Assembly (NCBI RefSeq): GCF_011762005.1
Contig: NZ_JAASQU010000001.1
Coordinates: forward strand, 1,109,974-1,173,973
Source: Qipengyuania flava
Lineage (GTDB): Bacteria > Pseudomonadota > Alphaproteobacteria > Sphingomonadales > Sphingomonadaceae
DNA length: 64,000 nt
Direction of reading: 5' to 3'
Of the stretch, positions 27,061-36,535 are shown piece after piece; position 1 is the first letter of the stretch; each line of letters begins with the position of its first letter. The notes beneath the pieces are model-generated. The model did not search any database. It had not been told where the DNA came from and saw nothing but the letters and a program-made list of their open reading frames with translations. Position numbers and translations under genes: made by a program.

Positions 27061-28914
27061 ATGACCCAGACCAGCATCGCCCTCACCCGTCGCCAGGCCC
27101 TTGCCGGGCTCGGCGCCACGTCCGCGCTCGCGCTCTCCGGATGCGCCGCAAGCGCGCGCCCCGAAGCCATATCGCAAGCGCGTGCGATCGGCGCACAGCG
27201 CCTGCTCGAAGTGGTCGGATACAATCTGCTCGAACACGAACCCGAACGCGCCACGGCGCTGGGCGTCGACACCGGCCGTCATGCCTATCTGCGCGCCCGG
27301 CTGGAGGACCAGTCTCCAGCAGGGCAGGACGCATATGCGGCGACGCTGCGGCAGGATCTGGAGCGCGTGCGCGCTTTCCCGCGCGAGGGGCTCGACAGCG
27401 AGACGCTGACCAGCCTCGACGTGGTCGAAAGCGCCTACGACCTCGCGCTCGACGGCTTTGCCCTGCCCTATGGCGACACGCCCGTCGGCAATTGGCGCAC
27501 CGCGCCCTATGTCGTGATCCAGAACGTCGGCGAATATCTCGCGCTGCCGCGGTTCATGCAATCGAACCACAAGGTCGAGAACGGTGACGATGCCGACGCC
27601 TATATCGAGCGGATGGAGGCGATGCCCGCCACCTTCGATGGCGAACTGGCGCGGATCCGCCAAGCCCGCGGCATGGGCGTGGTGCCGCCTGCCTTCCTGC
27701 TCGACAAGGCGATCGGGCAGATGGAGCAGACAATCGCAAGCGCGGGCAAGGGCGAACTGTTCGCCGCCGATCTGCGCGGCAAACTGCAGGCGATGGGCAT
27801 GCCCGAGAGCCATGCCAATCGCGCGGCGATCCTCGAAGCGGGTCCGATTGCCGAGGCGCTGACGCGGCAGCTCGAGGAATTGCGCGCCGAACGCGCGGTG
27901 GCCAGCAACGCTCCGGGGATATCGGCACGTCCGCGCGGCGACGAGTTCTACGGCTGGGCCTTGCGTTCGAGCACCACGACCATGTTGTCACCCGACGAAG
28001 TCCACCGGCAGGGGCTCGAGGAGCTCGATGCGCTGCATGCGCGCATGGACCCGATCCTGCGCGGTATCGGCTACACCAGCGGGTCGGTGGGCGAGCGCAT
28101 GCAGGCGCTGTCGCAGGACCCGCGCTACAAATTCGCCGAGGGCGATCCGGGCCGCGCCGAGATCATGGATTTCATCGCGGAGCGGGTCGAGTGGATCAAG
28201 GCGCAGATGCCGCGCGCCTTCAACACGCTGGTCGATCCCAAGATGGAGGTACGCCGTATCCCGCCTGCCGAGGAAGTCGGCGCGCCGGGCGCCTATGGCG
28301 GCGCGGGCAGCAAGGACGGCAGCATTCCCGGCCGGTTCTGGATCAATCTGCGCACCACCGATCTGCACCGCAAATACGACCTCGCCGATCTCACCTATCA
28401 CGAGACGATCCCGGGCCACGTATGGGAGGGCGAATATTCGAACCGCCTGCCGCTGATCCGCTCGATCCTCGCGTTCAATCCCTTCAGCGAAGGCTGGGCG
28501 CTCTATGGCGAACAGATCGCCGACGAACTGGGCGCCTATGAGGATTTCGAAGTCGGCAAGCTGGGTTACCTGCAGAGCCTTGCCTTCCGCGCCTGCCGCA
28601 TGGTGGTCGACACGGGTCTTCACGCCAAGGGCTGGAGCCGCGCGAAGGCGGTCGATTTCTTCGTCACGCGCAATGGCAGCAAGCCTGCCGAGGTCGAGAG
28701 CGAGGTCGATCGCTATTGCAGCTGGCCGGGCCAGGCGACCGGCTACAAGCTCGGCCACAGCCGCATCGTTGACCAGCGCGCAAGGGCGCAGTCCGAATTG
28801 GGCGAGGCTTACGACTTCAAGGCGTTCAACGATGCGGTCGTGCTGGGCGGCAATGTCCCGATGGACGTGCTCGAAAAGAACGTCGGTCGTTATATCGAAA
28901 GGGCAGGCGCATGA
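27061..28914 (+). CDS. DUF885 family exported protein, putative metallopeptidase
   Basis: The protein has 617 residues. The N-terminus has a twin-arginine followed by a hydrophobic stretch and a lipobox (RRQALAGLGATSALALSGC), so it is probably Tat-exported and lipid-anchored. The large helical domain belongs to DUF885, a group related to M3-like peptidases. The motif HETIPGH around residue 447 has the histidine and glutamate pattern expected for zinc binding. The ATG at 27061 was preferred over a TTG 36 bases earlier because it begins the signal sequence. Its stop overlaps the next ATG as ATGA. Confidence 0.85.
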   Translation: MTQTSIALTRRQALAGLGATSALALSGCAASARPEAISQARAIGAQRLLEVVGYNLLEHEPERATALGVDTGRHAYLRARLEDQSPAGQDAYAATLRQDLERVRAFPREGLDSETLTSLDVVESAYDLALDGFALPYGDTPVGNWRTAPYVVIQNVGEYLALPRFMQSNHKVENGDDADAYIERMEAMPATFDGELARIRQARGMGVVPPAFLLDKAIGQMEQTIASAGKGELFAADLRGKLQAMGMPESHANRAAILEAGPIAEALTRQLEELRAERAVASNAPGISARPRGDEFYGWALRSSTTTMLSPDEVHRQGLEELDALHARMDPILRGIGYTSGSVGERMQALSQDPRYKFAEGDPGRAEIMDFIAERVEWIKAQMPRAFNTLVDPKMEVRRIPPAEEVGAPGAYGGAGSKDGSIPGRFWINLRTTDLHRKYDLADLTYHETIPGHVWEGEYSNRLPLIRSILAFNPFSEGWALYGEQIADELGAYEDFEVGKLGYLQSLAFRACRMVVDTGLHAKGWSRAKAVDFFVTRNGSKPAEVESEVDRYCSWPGQATGYKLGHSRIVDQRARAQSELGEAYDFKAFNDAVVLGGNVPMDVLEKNVGRYIERAGA

Positions 28915-29864
28915 TCTTCCGCGGCCCCGCACAGCCCCTCGCCGCATTGTTCGCAGCAGTCGCTCTCGCAACTGGTAGCGAGGTCACGGCCAGTTCGCCC
29001 TATCAGGTCGAGATGACCTGCGTGGTTGGCGGGGAGCAATTCGAGCACACCGCGACCGCCAGCTATTCGATCTGGGGATCGCGGCCCGATGGAAAACCCT
29101 ATGGCAGCTGGGTCTTCCCCGGCCCGCTTCCCGAATGTCCCGGTAACAAGCTGGTTATGTACCGCGAGTTCACGCCGCAGGAGGTCGCGCAGCTCAAGAC
29201 GCTGATCGCAAGCGACGATTACCGCGCGTTGCACGATGAAACCGACTATTTCCGAGCGCAGTGGATTGAGGATCGGCTTGCCGTCGAGCTGCCGGGGCCC
29301 TGGCTGCTCATGCGCGCAACCTGGCAGACCGATCACGATCCGGCCTTGCGCCAGCGTTATCTCGAAGCCTTTATCGCGCGGGCGGCGCTGGTCGAGGTCG
29401 ATAGCGCAGACCTCGATACACTTGAACTGCGCTACCGGCTCGCCAATGCATACCGCGAAACTCGGTCGTTCGACGAGGCACTCCTGACGCTGGAGACCAT
29501 TCCGCTGGCCGTCCTCGATGTCGAGGTCCCGGATAAGAAAGAGGCTGGCTGGAATGCCTATCGCAAAGCCCATGACCGTTTGTGGTTGGCAAGGCAGATC
29601 GCCAACATGCGAGATGTGATTGCCGAAGGGGATACCTCGCGCGAACCGCTGCGCCTGATACCTGAGGACATGGCGGCCTTTAGATGCAAGCAGATGACCG
29701 AGGACGGCGAGGCGACGATCGATGAGTTCTGCTATTCAGAGCAGGTCCAGGCGGAAATCGCAGGGAGAGCATCGGGGTCCGGCGCCGCAAGCGAGGCCGC
29801 GGCGGCGGCCTCTGACGCTGCGGACGCGATAGCAAATATGGAAGCCGCTGGCGACTGGGAGTAG
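28911..29864 (+). CDS. Exported hypothetical protein
   Basis: The protein has 317 residues with a signal peptide (about 1-27). Two cysteine pairs are possible (TCVVGG with PECPG; FRCKQ with FCYSE). The middle contains a tetratricopeptide-like stretch (ELRYRLANAYRETRSFDEAL). The tail is a low-complexity Ala/Ser/Gly segment (AASEAAAAASDAADA) before the end. I recognise no family. The ATGA overlap with the DUF885 gene implies joint translation and a periplasmic role linked to it. Confidence 0.65.
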   Translation: MIFRGPAQPLAALFAAVALATGSEVTASSPYQVEMTCVVGGEQFEHTATASYSIWGSRPDGKPYGSWVFPGPLPECPGNKLVMYREFTPQEVAQLKTLIASDDYRALHDETDYFRAQWIEDRLAVELPGPWLLMRATWQTDHDPALRQRYLEAFIARAALVEVDSADLDTLELRYRLANAYRETRSFDEALLTLETIPLAVLDVEVPDKKEAGWNAYRKAHDRLWLARQIANMRDVIAEGDTSREPLRLIPEDMAAFRCKQMTEDGEATIDEFCYSEQVQAEIAGRASGSGAASEAAAAASDAADAIANMEAAGDWE

Positions 29865-29875
29865 CGAACCGAGCC

Positions 29876-31507
29876 GTGGAAGCACTGGGCGAAAATCTCG
29901 AAACCATGCCGCGCGTCCCCTTGGCCGAAAGCCACGTGGCCGCGTTGCACCGCATCGGGAGCGAATGCAGCTATGCCGCAGGCGAGGTGGTGGTCGAGGC
30001 GGGCGATCCGATGGACCGCTTCGTCTATGTCCTCGAAGGAGAGATCGAGGTTGTCGATCCGTGGTCGCGCGAACGGCTGATGGAAAGCTCGCTCGGCCCG
30101 ACGCAGTTCATGGGGGAAATCGGCTTCCTCAACGCCGGGGCGAATATCCTCCCGATGCGCGCGGCGAAACGCACGCGAACGCTGGAAGTGCCGCGGCTCG
30201 CCATGCTCGAACTGATGGCGCGCGTGCCTGAACTGTCCGACCACGTGATCCGCGTTTTCTCCGCGAGGCGACGGCGGCAGTTCGAACTCAACAACAGCGC
30301 GGTCAAGCTGATCGGGGCCGACCAGGATGCCGCCGTGCAGAAGGTCGAACAGTTCCTCAGCCGCAACCGCATTCCGTTCCAGAGCCTCGATCTCGATGGC
30401 AGCGACAGCGCGTCGATCGCCGCATGTACGCTGGCCGAGAACCGGCCCGGCGTGATCCTCGGCAAGGACCGCGTGCTCGACGATCCGACACCCCGCAAGG
30501 TAGCGCAATACCTCCATCTCGATCTAGATGTGTGCCGTGAGACGCTGTACGATGTCCTCATCGTCGGTGGCGGCCCGGCAGGGGTCGCCGCAGCGGTCTA
30601 TGCCGGCAGCGAAGGGCTGTGCGCGCTGGCGATCGAGGACACCGCGATCGGCGGGCAGGCCGGCACCAGCAGCCGGATCGAGAACTACATGGGTTTTCCC
30701 ACCGGGATCAGCGGCGCCGACCTCGTCTATCGCGGACAGATCCAGGCGATGAAATTCGGTACGCGCTTCGCCATGCCGCGCACGGTCCAGGGGCTCGTCC
30801 GGCGTGAGGACGGAACCTTCTGCGCGCAGCTCGACGATGGCGACGAGGTCTGCGCCAAATCCGTGCTGGTGGCGACCGGCGTGCAGTATCGCCGCCTGCC
30901 GATCGACCGGCTGGAAAAGCTCGAAGGTGCGGGCGTGTTCTATGCGGCCACCGACATGGAAGCGCGGTTCTGCCGCAACACCGAGGCGGTGGTGATCGGT
31001 GGCGGTAATTCGGCGGGCCAGGCGGCGATGTATCTCAGCCGCACCGCCAAGCATGTCCATGTGGTGGTGCGCGGCGACAGCCTTGCTGCCTCGATGTCGA
31101 ATTATCTCACCCGTCGGCTGGAAGCCGATCCGGGGATCACTATCCATTACGACACGCAGGTTACCGCGCTGAAGGGCGAGGGCCACCTCGAGGGCGTGAC
31201 CTTCGACGGGCCCGAGGGCACACGCGACATGGCGACGCGCGCCTTGTTCGTGATGATCGGGGCGGCACCTAACACCCAATGGCTCTCGGGGCTGGTCGGG
31301 ACCGATGCAAAGGGGTTCGTCAGGACCGGCGCCGAAGTGGGGCGCGAGACGCCGTATGAAACCGGCACCCACGGCATTTTCGCCGTCGGCGACGTGCGGT
31401 CGGGTTCGGTCAAGCGCGTGGCGAGCGCGGTTGGTGAAGGATCGGTCGTCGTCAGCCGTATCTGGGACTATGTCGACCGCCTGCCCGCGCCCGCCAGCGC
31501 CGTCTGA
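29876..31507 (+). CDS. Cyclic-nucleotide-binding domain fused to a thioredoxin-reductase-like flavoprotein
   Basis: This 543-residue protein begins with a cyclic-nucleotide/Crp-type beta-roll (about 12-130). A short thioredoxin-like segment follows (about 145-205). The flavoprotein part has FAD motif GGGPAG at 231-236 and NAD(P)H motif GGGNSAG at 375-381. Thioredoxin reductases carry CxxC just before the second motif; here the region reads ARFCRNTE with a single Cys366, so disulfide reduction of thioredoxin is unlikely. GTG at 29876 is the start. It may be a ligand-regulated NAD(P)H oxidoreductase of unknown acceptor. Confidence 0.87.
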   Translation: MEALGENLETMPRVPLAESHVAALHRIGSECSYAAGEVVVEAGDPMDRFVYVLEGEIEVVDPWSRERLMESSLGPTQFMGEIGFLNAGANILPMRAAKRTRTLEVPRLAMLELMARVPELSDHVIRVFSARRRRQFELNNSAVKLIGADQDAAVQKVEQFLSRNRIPFQSLDLDGSDSASIAACTLAENRPGVILGKDRVLDDPTPRKVAQYLHLDLDVCRETLYDVLIVGGGPAGVAAAVYAGSEGLCALAIEDTAIGGQAGTSSRIENYMGFPTGISGADLVYRGQIQAMKFGTRFAMPRTVQGLVRREDGTFCAQLDDGDEVCAKSVLVATGVQYRRLPIDRLEKLEGAGVFYAATDMEARFCRNTEAVVIGGGNSAGQAAMYLSRTAKHVHVVVRGDSLAASMSNYLTRRLEADPGITIHYDTQVTALKGEGHLEGVTFDGPEGTRDMATRALFVMIGAAPNTQWLSGLVGTDAKGFVRTGAEVGRETPYETGTHGIFAVGDVRSGSVKRVASAVGEGSVVVSRIWDYVDRLPAPASAV

Positions 31508-31513
31508 CGCGGG

Positions 31514-31834
31514 TTACTTCTTGCCGAACAACCCGCTGGCCATGCCGGCAATATCGTCGAGCGGACTCCCATCGCCGTCACGGTCGAGCATGCTGGCGAA
31601 CTTGCCCAGCGAGCCTTCGCCACCGATCGCGTCGCGGATCTGTTCGAGCATCTGCGCATCGATCCCCGTCTTGGACGATGCCACGTCGATCGTGTCACCC
31701 GGATCCTGATGCGCTTCGCCAAGCGCGGCAACGGCCTTTGCCGCCAGTTCGGGATCGATGCCGAATTTTTCGGCCATATTGGTCACGGTCGGGTTGTCGC
31801 CGACCTGGCTGAGGATGCTGTCGAAAAGGCCCAT
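31514..31834 (-). CDS. Small acidic protein, hypothetical, DUF937-like character
   Basis: This 106-residue acidic protein starts MGLFDSILSQVGDNPTVTNM and contains a calcium-loop-like DRDGDGSPLDDI near the end. It ends with a GMASGLFGKK tail. Short proteins with this GLFDSIL opening and DxDGDG element are found in many proteobacteria and resemble the DUF937/YidB group, but I am not certain. It lies between convergent genes and has no operon partner except possibly readthrough from pckA. Confidence 0.6.
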   Translation of the reverse strand: MGLFDSILSQVGDNPTVTNMAEKFGIDPELAAKAVAALGEAHQDPGDTIDVASSKTGIDAQMLEQIRDAIGGEGSLGKFASMLDRDGDGSPLDDIAGMASGLFGKK

Positions 31835-31894
31835 TGCGCGAATCTCCTGAAGAAAGGCTGGTCGCACGATGGCAGCAGGGGCCCCGACAATAAA

Positions 31895-31925
31895 GCCCCC
31901 GGTCCGCGTTGCCGCGGCCGGGGGT
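31895..31925 (-). terminator. Terminator of pckA
   Basis: Read on the minus strand, a 13-bp stem (ACCCCCGGCCGCG pairing with CGCGGACCGGGGG) closes on a GCAA tetraloop and continues into CTTTATT. It starts 41 bases after the pckA stop. Confidence 0.88.
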
Positions 31926-31965
31926 CTCCTCTCCAACTGGTGCGCCCGGTGAGGGGCGGATCGGG

Positions 31966-33564
31966 TCAGGCGGCGACCGACCGGTTCGGTGCCGCGTCGC
32001 GCACGCCTTGGTCGACATGCGCTGCGAAGGGTTCGAAATTGTCTACGAAGAGCTGCACCAGCTTGCTCGCGGTGCGATCGTATTCGTCCTTGTCGGCCCA
32101 GGTCGACCGCGGATCGAGAATGCCCGCATCGACGCCGGGGACGCTGACCGGGACTTCGAAGCCGAAGTTCGGATCCTTGCGGAATTCGGCGCCGTTGAGC
32201 GAGCCATCGAGCGCGGCATTGAGCAGCGCACGGGTCGCCTTGATCGGCATGCGATTGCCAACGCCGTACTTGCCGCCGGTCCAGCCGGTATTGACCAGCC
32301 AGCAATGCACTTCGCCCTTGGCGATCCGCTCTTTCAACAGGTTACCGTAGACGCTGGGATGACGCGGCATGAAGGGCGCACCGAAGCAGGTGCTGAAAGT
32401 CGCCTCGGGTTCGGTGACACCGATCTCGGTGCCCGCCACCTTGGCGGTATAGCCCGACAGGAAGTGATACATCGCCTGATCGGGGGTCAGCCGCGCGATC
32501 GGGGGCAGCACGCCGAAGGCATCGGCGGTCAGCATGATCACGTTCGACGGCGGCGGCCCCATGTTCTCTTTTGAGGTGTTGGGGATCGACGACAGAGGAT
32601 AGGCGCCGCGGGTGTTTTCCGCGAGGCTGTTGTCGTCGAGGTCGATTTCGCCCGCATCGTTCATCACGACGTTTTCGAGCACGGTGCCTTCCATCTTGGT
32701 GGTAGCGTAGATTTCCGGCTCGGCCTCGGGATTGAGGCGGATCATCTTGGCGTAGCAGCCGCCTTCGAAGTTGAAGACCGCCGTATCGGACCAGCCATGC
32801 TCGTCATCGCCGATCAGCGTGCGGCTGGCATCGGCCGATAGCGTGGTCTTGCCGGTGCCCGACAGGCCGAAGAACACCGCGGTCTTGCCATCGGGGCCGA
32901 TATTGGCCGAGCAATGCATCGGCATTACGCCCTTGGCGGGCAGCAGGTAGTTGAGAATGCCGAACACGCTCTTCTTCATCTCGCCGGCATATTTGGTGCC
33001 GCCGATCAGGATCAGCTTTTCCGCGAGGTTGACCGCGATCACGGTTTCGCTGCGCGTGCCGTGGCGCTCGGGATCGGCGCGGAAGCTGGGCAGGTCGATG
33101 ATGGTGTATTCGGGGACGAAGCCGTCGAGTTCGGCCTCGGTCGGGCGCACCAGCAGCGTACGGATGAACTGGTTGTGCCACGCCAGCTCGTTGATCACGC
33201 GGACGTTGACGCGGTGCTCGGGCTGCGAACCGCCGAACAAATCGGCGACGTAGAGGTCGGATTTGTCGGCAACCGCGGCGAGGAAATCTTCCTTGAGCGC
33301 GGCGAAATTCGCCGGAGTCATCGAAGCATTGTTGTCCCACCACACGGTGTCTTCGGTCTCGGCGTCGCGGACGATGAACTTGTCCTTCGCGCTGCGGCCC
33401 GTGTGCTTGCCCGTCTCGACCACCAGCGGCCCGTCCTTGGCGCGGCGCCCCTCGCCATTGGCCAGCGCGGCCGCGGTCAGTTCTTCCGACGTGAAGTTGG
33501 GGTGGATGGTGGCGGAAGTCTCGATGCCCTGCGCGGCGAGCGAGTGGGAAAGCGGAAAGGTCAC
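31966..33564 (-). CDS. pckA: Phosphoenolpyruvate carboxykinase (ATP)
   Basis: PckA converts oxaloacetate and ATP to phosphoenolpyruvate and is the entry to gluconeogenesis. The 532-residue protein has the ATP-binding [13 protein letters not shown], the metal- and substrate-binding MHCSAN region, GDDEHGWSD and [12 protein letters not shown]. The start is GTG at 33564 with GGAGAAT upstream; a longer in-frame stretch is not part of the family. It is divergent from chvI, as in many alphaproteobacteria, where ChvI influences pckA expression. The 182-base gap between them is the likely control site. Confidence 0.95.
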   Translation of the reverse strand: MTFPLSHSLAAQGIETSATIHPNFTSEELTAAALANGEGRRAKDGPLVVETGKHTGRSAKDKFIVRDAETEDTVWWDNNASMTPANFAALKEDFLAAVADKSDLYVADLFGGSQPEHRVNVRVINELAWHNQFIRTLLVRPTEAELDGFVPEYTIIDLPSFRADPERHGTRSETVIAVNLAEKLILIGGTKYAGEMKKSVFGILNYLLPAKGVMPMHCSANIGPDGKTAVFFGLSGTGKTTLSADASRTLIGDDEHGWSDTAVFNFEGGCYAKMIRLNPEAEPEIYATTKMEGTVLENVVMNDAGEIDLDDNSLAENTRGAYPLSSIPNTSKENMGPPPSNVIMLTADAFGVLPPIARLTPDQAMYHFLSGYTAKVAGTEIGVTEPEATFSTCFGAPFMPRHPSVYGNLLKERIAKGEVHCWLVNTGWTGGKYGVGNRMPIKATRALLNAALDGSLNGAEFRKDPNFGFEVPVSVPGVDAGILDPRSTWADKDEYDRTASKLVQLFVDNFEPFAAHVDQGVRDAAPNRSVAA

Positions 33565-33746
33565 TGAATTCTCCAGCGCGTGATGCGGGTTCGTCCGGGA
33601 ATCGCCCGCGCATACGAATGCGTGAGCGCTTGTCCTGCCAATAGTCCGGGCGGGCCCCGGCGTCAAACGCACGCGACGAATAGTACCCTGAGGCAAGAAA
33701 TCGCGGCGCGTTGTCTTGCCCCGCCAATGCGGCTAGTCAGCGGGGA

Positions 33747-34502
33747 ATGGAAAGCACCGGCGCAGAAGCGACATCGCAGGGCGGGCACAGCCGCACGGTC
33801 ATTGCGCTGGTCGACGACGATCGCAACATCCTCACCACCGTTTCGATCGCGCTGCAGGCCGAGGGCTTCGACACGCGCGTTTATTCGGATGGCGAAGCCG
33901 CGCTGGGCGCGCTGCTGTCGAACCCGCCCGATCTGGCCATCTTCGATATCAAGATGCCCAAGATGGACGGGATGGAATTGCTGCGGCGGCTGCGCGAGAA
34001 ATCGGCACTGCCGGTGATCTTTCTGACCAGCAAGGACGACGAGACCGACGAGCAGGCGGGCCTCGAAATGGGCGCTGACGACTATATCGCCAAGCCCTTC
34101 AGCCTGCGCCTGCTGCTCGCCCGTATCCGCGCGATCCTGCGGCGCAGCGGGGGCGACCATCCCTTGCTGTTGTCCGAGCAATTCGACGACAAGCCGGGCG
34201 AAGTGCTCGAACGCGGCCGCCTGTTCATGGACCCCGCGCGTCACCACGTGACGTGGGAAGGCGAGCCGGTCTCGCTGACCGTCACCGAATTCCTGCTGCT
34301 CGAGGCGCTGGCGGCGCGCCCGGGCGTGATCAAGAGCCGCAACCAGCTGATGGACGCGGCCTACCCCGATGATGTGTTCGTCGACGATCGCACGGTCGAC
34401 AGCCACATCAAGCGCATGCGCCGGAAATTCCGCAGTGTCGACCAGGGGTTCTCGGCGATCGAGACACTCTACGGCGCAGGCTACAGCTTCAACGAAGGCT
34501 GA
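33747..34502 (+). CDS. chvI: Response regulator ChvI, OmpR/PhoB type
   Basis: This 251-residue protein has a receiver domain (phospho-acceptor Asp67, acidic pair near 23-25, Lys in AKPF) and an OmpR-type winged helix (about 140-250, ending [11 protein letters not shown]). The identity as ChvI rests on the locus: pckA divergent, chvG and hprK immediately downstream. In Rhizobiales the ChvG-ChvI pair responds to acid and envelope stress. The ATG at 33747 follows GGGGA; an earlier start is less likely. chvG begins 14 bases after its stop. Confidence 0.93.
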   Translation: MESTGAEATSQGGHSRTVIALVDDDRNILTTVSIALQAEGFDTRVYSDGEAALGALLSNPPDLAIFDIKMPKMDGMELLRRLREKSALPVIFLTSKDDETDEQAGLEMGADDYIAKPFSLRLLLARIRAILRRSGGDHPLLLSEQFDDKPGEVLERGRLFMDPARHHVTWEGEPVSLTVTEFLLLEALAARPGVIKSRNQLMDAAYPDDVFVDDRTVDSHIKRMRRKFRSVDQGFSAIETLYGAGYSFNEG

Positions 34503-34516
34503 GGCGGGGCCGCGTC

Positions 34517-36082
34517 ATGTCCGAGACCGGCAGCGTCCTCAAAGGCGACCCGCGGCTCGAGAAGCTGCGCTGGTCGCGCCGGCTCTCGCTCACCAGTCGC
34601 ATCCTGTTCGTCAACGTGCTGCCGCTGGTATTGCTGGGCGGCGGCGTCATCTATGTCGATGCCTATCGCAAGCAATTGCTCGACGAACGGTTCAAGCTGG
34701 CGCTCGTCGAAGCGCAGATCACCGCCGAGGCGCTCGCCGGCGCGACGCCGCAACGGCAGGAAGCGCTGCTGATCCAGATCGGCAAGGAGCAGCGCCTGCG
34801 GCTGCGCGTCTATGGCCCCGACGGCAAGCTCGAAGCCGACAGCTTCAAGCTCGCCCCGCCCAGCTTCACCCTGCCGCAGGCGCAGGATATCGATCAGGAC
34901 GCTTTCGCGCTGAAACTCGATCGCTGGTTCGACCGCGTGGTCGGCGCCCCTGCCCTGCCCGACTATGTCGAGCCCGAAACCGACGATGCGAGCGACTGGA
35001 CCGAACTGACCCGAGCGCGCGAAGACAGCCTGACGCAGATCGTGCTGCGCGACGCGCCCGACGGCACGCATGTCATCAATGCCGCAGCCCCGGTCGGGCT
35101 GGATGGCGACACGCTGCTGCTGACCCGCAACCCGGTCGACATCACCGAAAGCGTGCGCGCAGCGCGATCCACCGTGGCGCTGATCGTGCTGCTCGCACTG
35201 GCGATTTCGACGCTGCTGTCGCTGTTCCTCGCGCAGACCATCGTGCGCCCACTGCGCGAACTGGTGCACGCCGCGGTGCGCGTGCGGCAGGGTCGCGACC
35301 GGCAGGTCGAAGTGCCGCGATTGCCGCAGCGGCGCGACGAGATCGGCATGCTCGCGCGCTCGATTTCCGACATGACCGCGGCGCTGCGCCAGCGGATCGA
35401 CGCGGTCGAGCATTTCGCCGCCGATGTGGCGCATGAGATCAAGAACCCGCTCGCGAGCCTACGCAGCGCGACCGAGTCGCTCGGCAAAGTCGAAGATCCG
35501 GCCCTGCGCGCGCAATTGCTCGAGATCGCGACGCACGACGTGCGGCGGATCGATCGGCTGGTGACCGAGATCTCGGACGCCAGCCGCATCGATGCGGAAA
35601 TGTCGCGCACCGAGTTCGAGAAAGTCGACCTCGCGCAATTGCTGTGCACGATTGCCGAGAGCCGCGCGGCTCGCGACGAGAACGACGGTCGGCAGCTCGA
35701 GATCACCGGGGCCGGCAAGCCCGCCCGGGTCATGGGGGTCCCCGTCAGGCTGGAACGCGTGATCCAGAACCTGCTCGACAATGCGGTGTCCTTCTCGCCG
35801 CCCACAGGCCGCATCCGGGCCGAAATCGCGCGCGGCGACGACTGGGTTACGCTGACCATCTGCGATGAGGGCCCCGGCATCCCGGAAGAGAAGCGCGAAA
35901 AGGTTTTCCAGCGGTTCCATTCGGATCGGCCTGCCGAAGAGGATTTCGGCAACCATTCGGGGCTTGGCCTCGCCATCGCACGGACGATCGCCGAAGCGCA
36001 TGACGGGACGCTGGTCGCCATTTCGCGGCCCGATGGCGCGACGGGTGCCTGTCTCCAGCTCGGCTTGCCCGCGCGGCGATGA
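34517..36082 (+). CDS. chvG: Sensor histidine kinase ChvG
   Basis: This 521-residue membrane kinase has transmembrane helices at about 28-47 and 219-240, which bracket a periplasmic sensor domain of about 170 residues. A HAMP linker (about 240-295) and HisKA domain follow, with phospho-acceptor His306 (DVAHEIKNPLASL). The HATPase_c domain contains NLLDNAV and GLGLAIA. It is the predicted partner of ChvI. The last codon overlaps the hprK start as ATGA, tying envelope sensing to the PTS genes in one operon. Confidence 0.93.
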   Translation: MSETGSVLKGDPRLEKLRWSRRLSLTSRILFVNVLPLVLLGGGVIYVDAYRKQLLDERFKLALVEAQITAEALAGATPQRQEALLIQIGKEQRLRLRVYGPDGKLEADSFKLAPPSFTLPQAQDIDQDAFALKLDRWFDRVVGAPALPDYVEPETDDASDWTELTRAREDSLTQIVLRDAPDGTHVINAAAPVGLDGDTLLLTRNPVDITESVRAARSTVALIVLLALAISTLLSLFLAQTIVRPLRELVHAAVRVRQGRDRQVEVPRLPQRRDEIGMLARSISDMTAALRQRIDAVEHFAADVAHEIKNPLASLRSATESLGKVEDPALRAQLLEIATHDVRRIDRLVTEISDASRIDAEMSRTEFEKVDLAQLLCTIAESRAARDENDGRQLEITGAGKPARVMGVPVRLERVIQNLLDNAVSFSPPTGRIRAEIARGDDWVTLTICDEGPGIPEEKREKVFQRFHSDRPAEEDFGNHSGLGLAIARTIAEAHDGTLVAISRPDGATGACLQLGLPARR

Positions 36083-36525
36083 GCGAGACCGTGCTTGCCA
36101 ATGTCACCGGCGTGGCCATCGGCGGGCGCGTGCTGCTGATCGAGGGGCCGCCGGGTGCGGGCAAGTCGTCGCTCGCTCTGGCGCTCATCGATCGCGGCGC
36201 AACGCTGGTGGGCGACGATGCCGTGACGCTCGACCGCCGCGGGGAAGCTGTTCACGCACTTCCGCCACCCACCACCGCCGGGCTGGTCGAAATTCGTAAT
36301 GTCGGCATCGTGGAAATGCCGACGACGCATGGTCCGGTTGCCCTGATCCTTACCCTCGACCCCGCCGCGGCGCGTTTCCCGCTCGAAATTGCCGAACGCA
36401 CACTGGCGGGGATTGCTGTTCCCACGCTTCCCTTCGTCCCCGGCGATGCGGTGCAGGCGCTGCGCGCGGAAGCAGCGCTCCAACGGCACGGGCTCCCCCT
36501 CCCCAAAGCGTGCGAAAAGGCATAG
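36079..36525 (+). CDS. hprK: HPr kinase/phosphorylase, short alphaproteobacterial form
   Basis: This 148-residue protein is only the catalytic half of HprK; the N-terminal domain of the Firmicutes enzyme (about 310 residues in total) is missing. Walker A is GPPGAGKS at 23-30, followed by LIDRGATLVGDD and the NVGIVEMPTT loop. It should phosphorylate and dephosphorylate a serine on HPr. Its substrate gene is 1.4 kb downstream in the same run of genes. Coupled by ATGA to chvG. Confidence 0.9.
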   Translation: MSETVLANVTGVAIGGRVLLIEGPPGAGKSSLALALIDRGATLVGDDAVTLDRRGEAVHALPPPTTAGLVEIRNVGIVEMPTTHGPVALILTLDPAAARFPLEIAERTLAGIAVPTLPFVPGDAVQALRAEAALQRHGLPLPKACEKA

Positions 36526-36535
36526 GCACGCGGCC

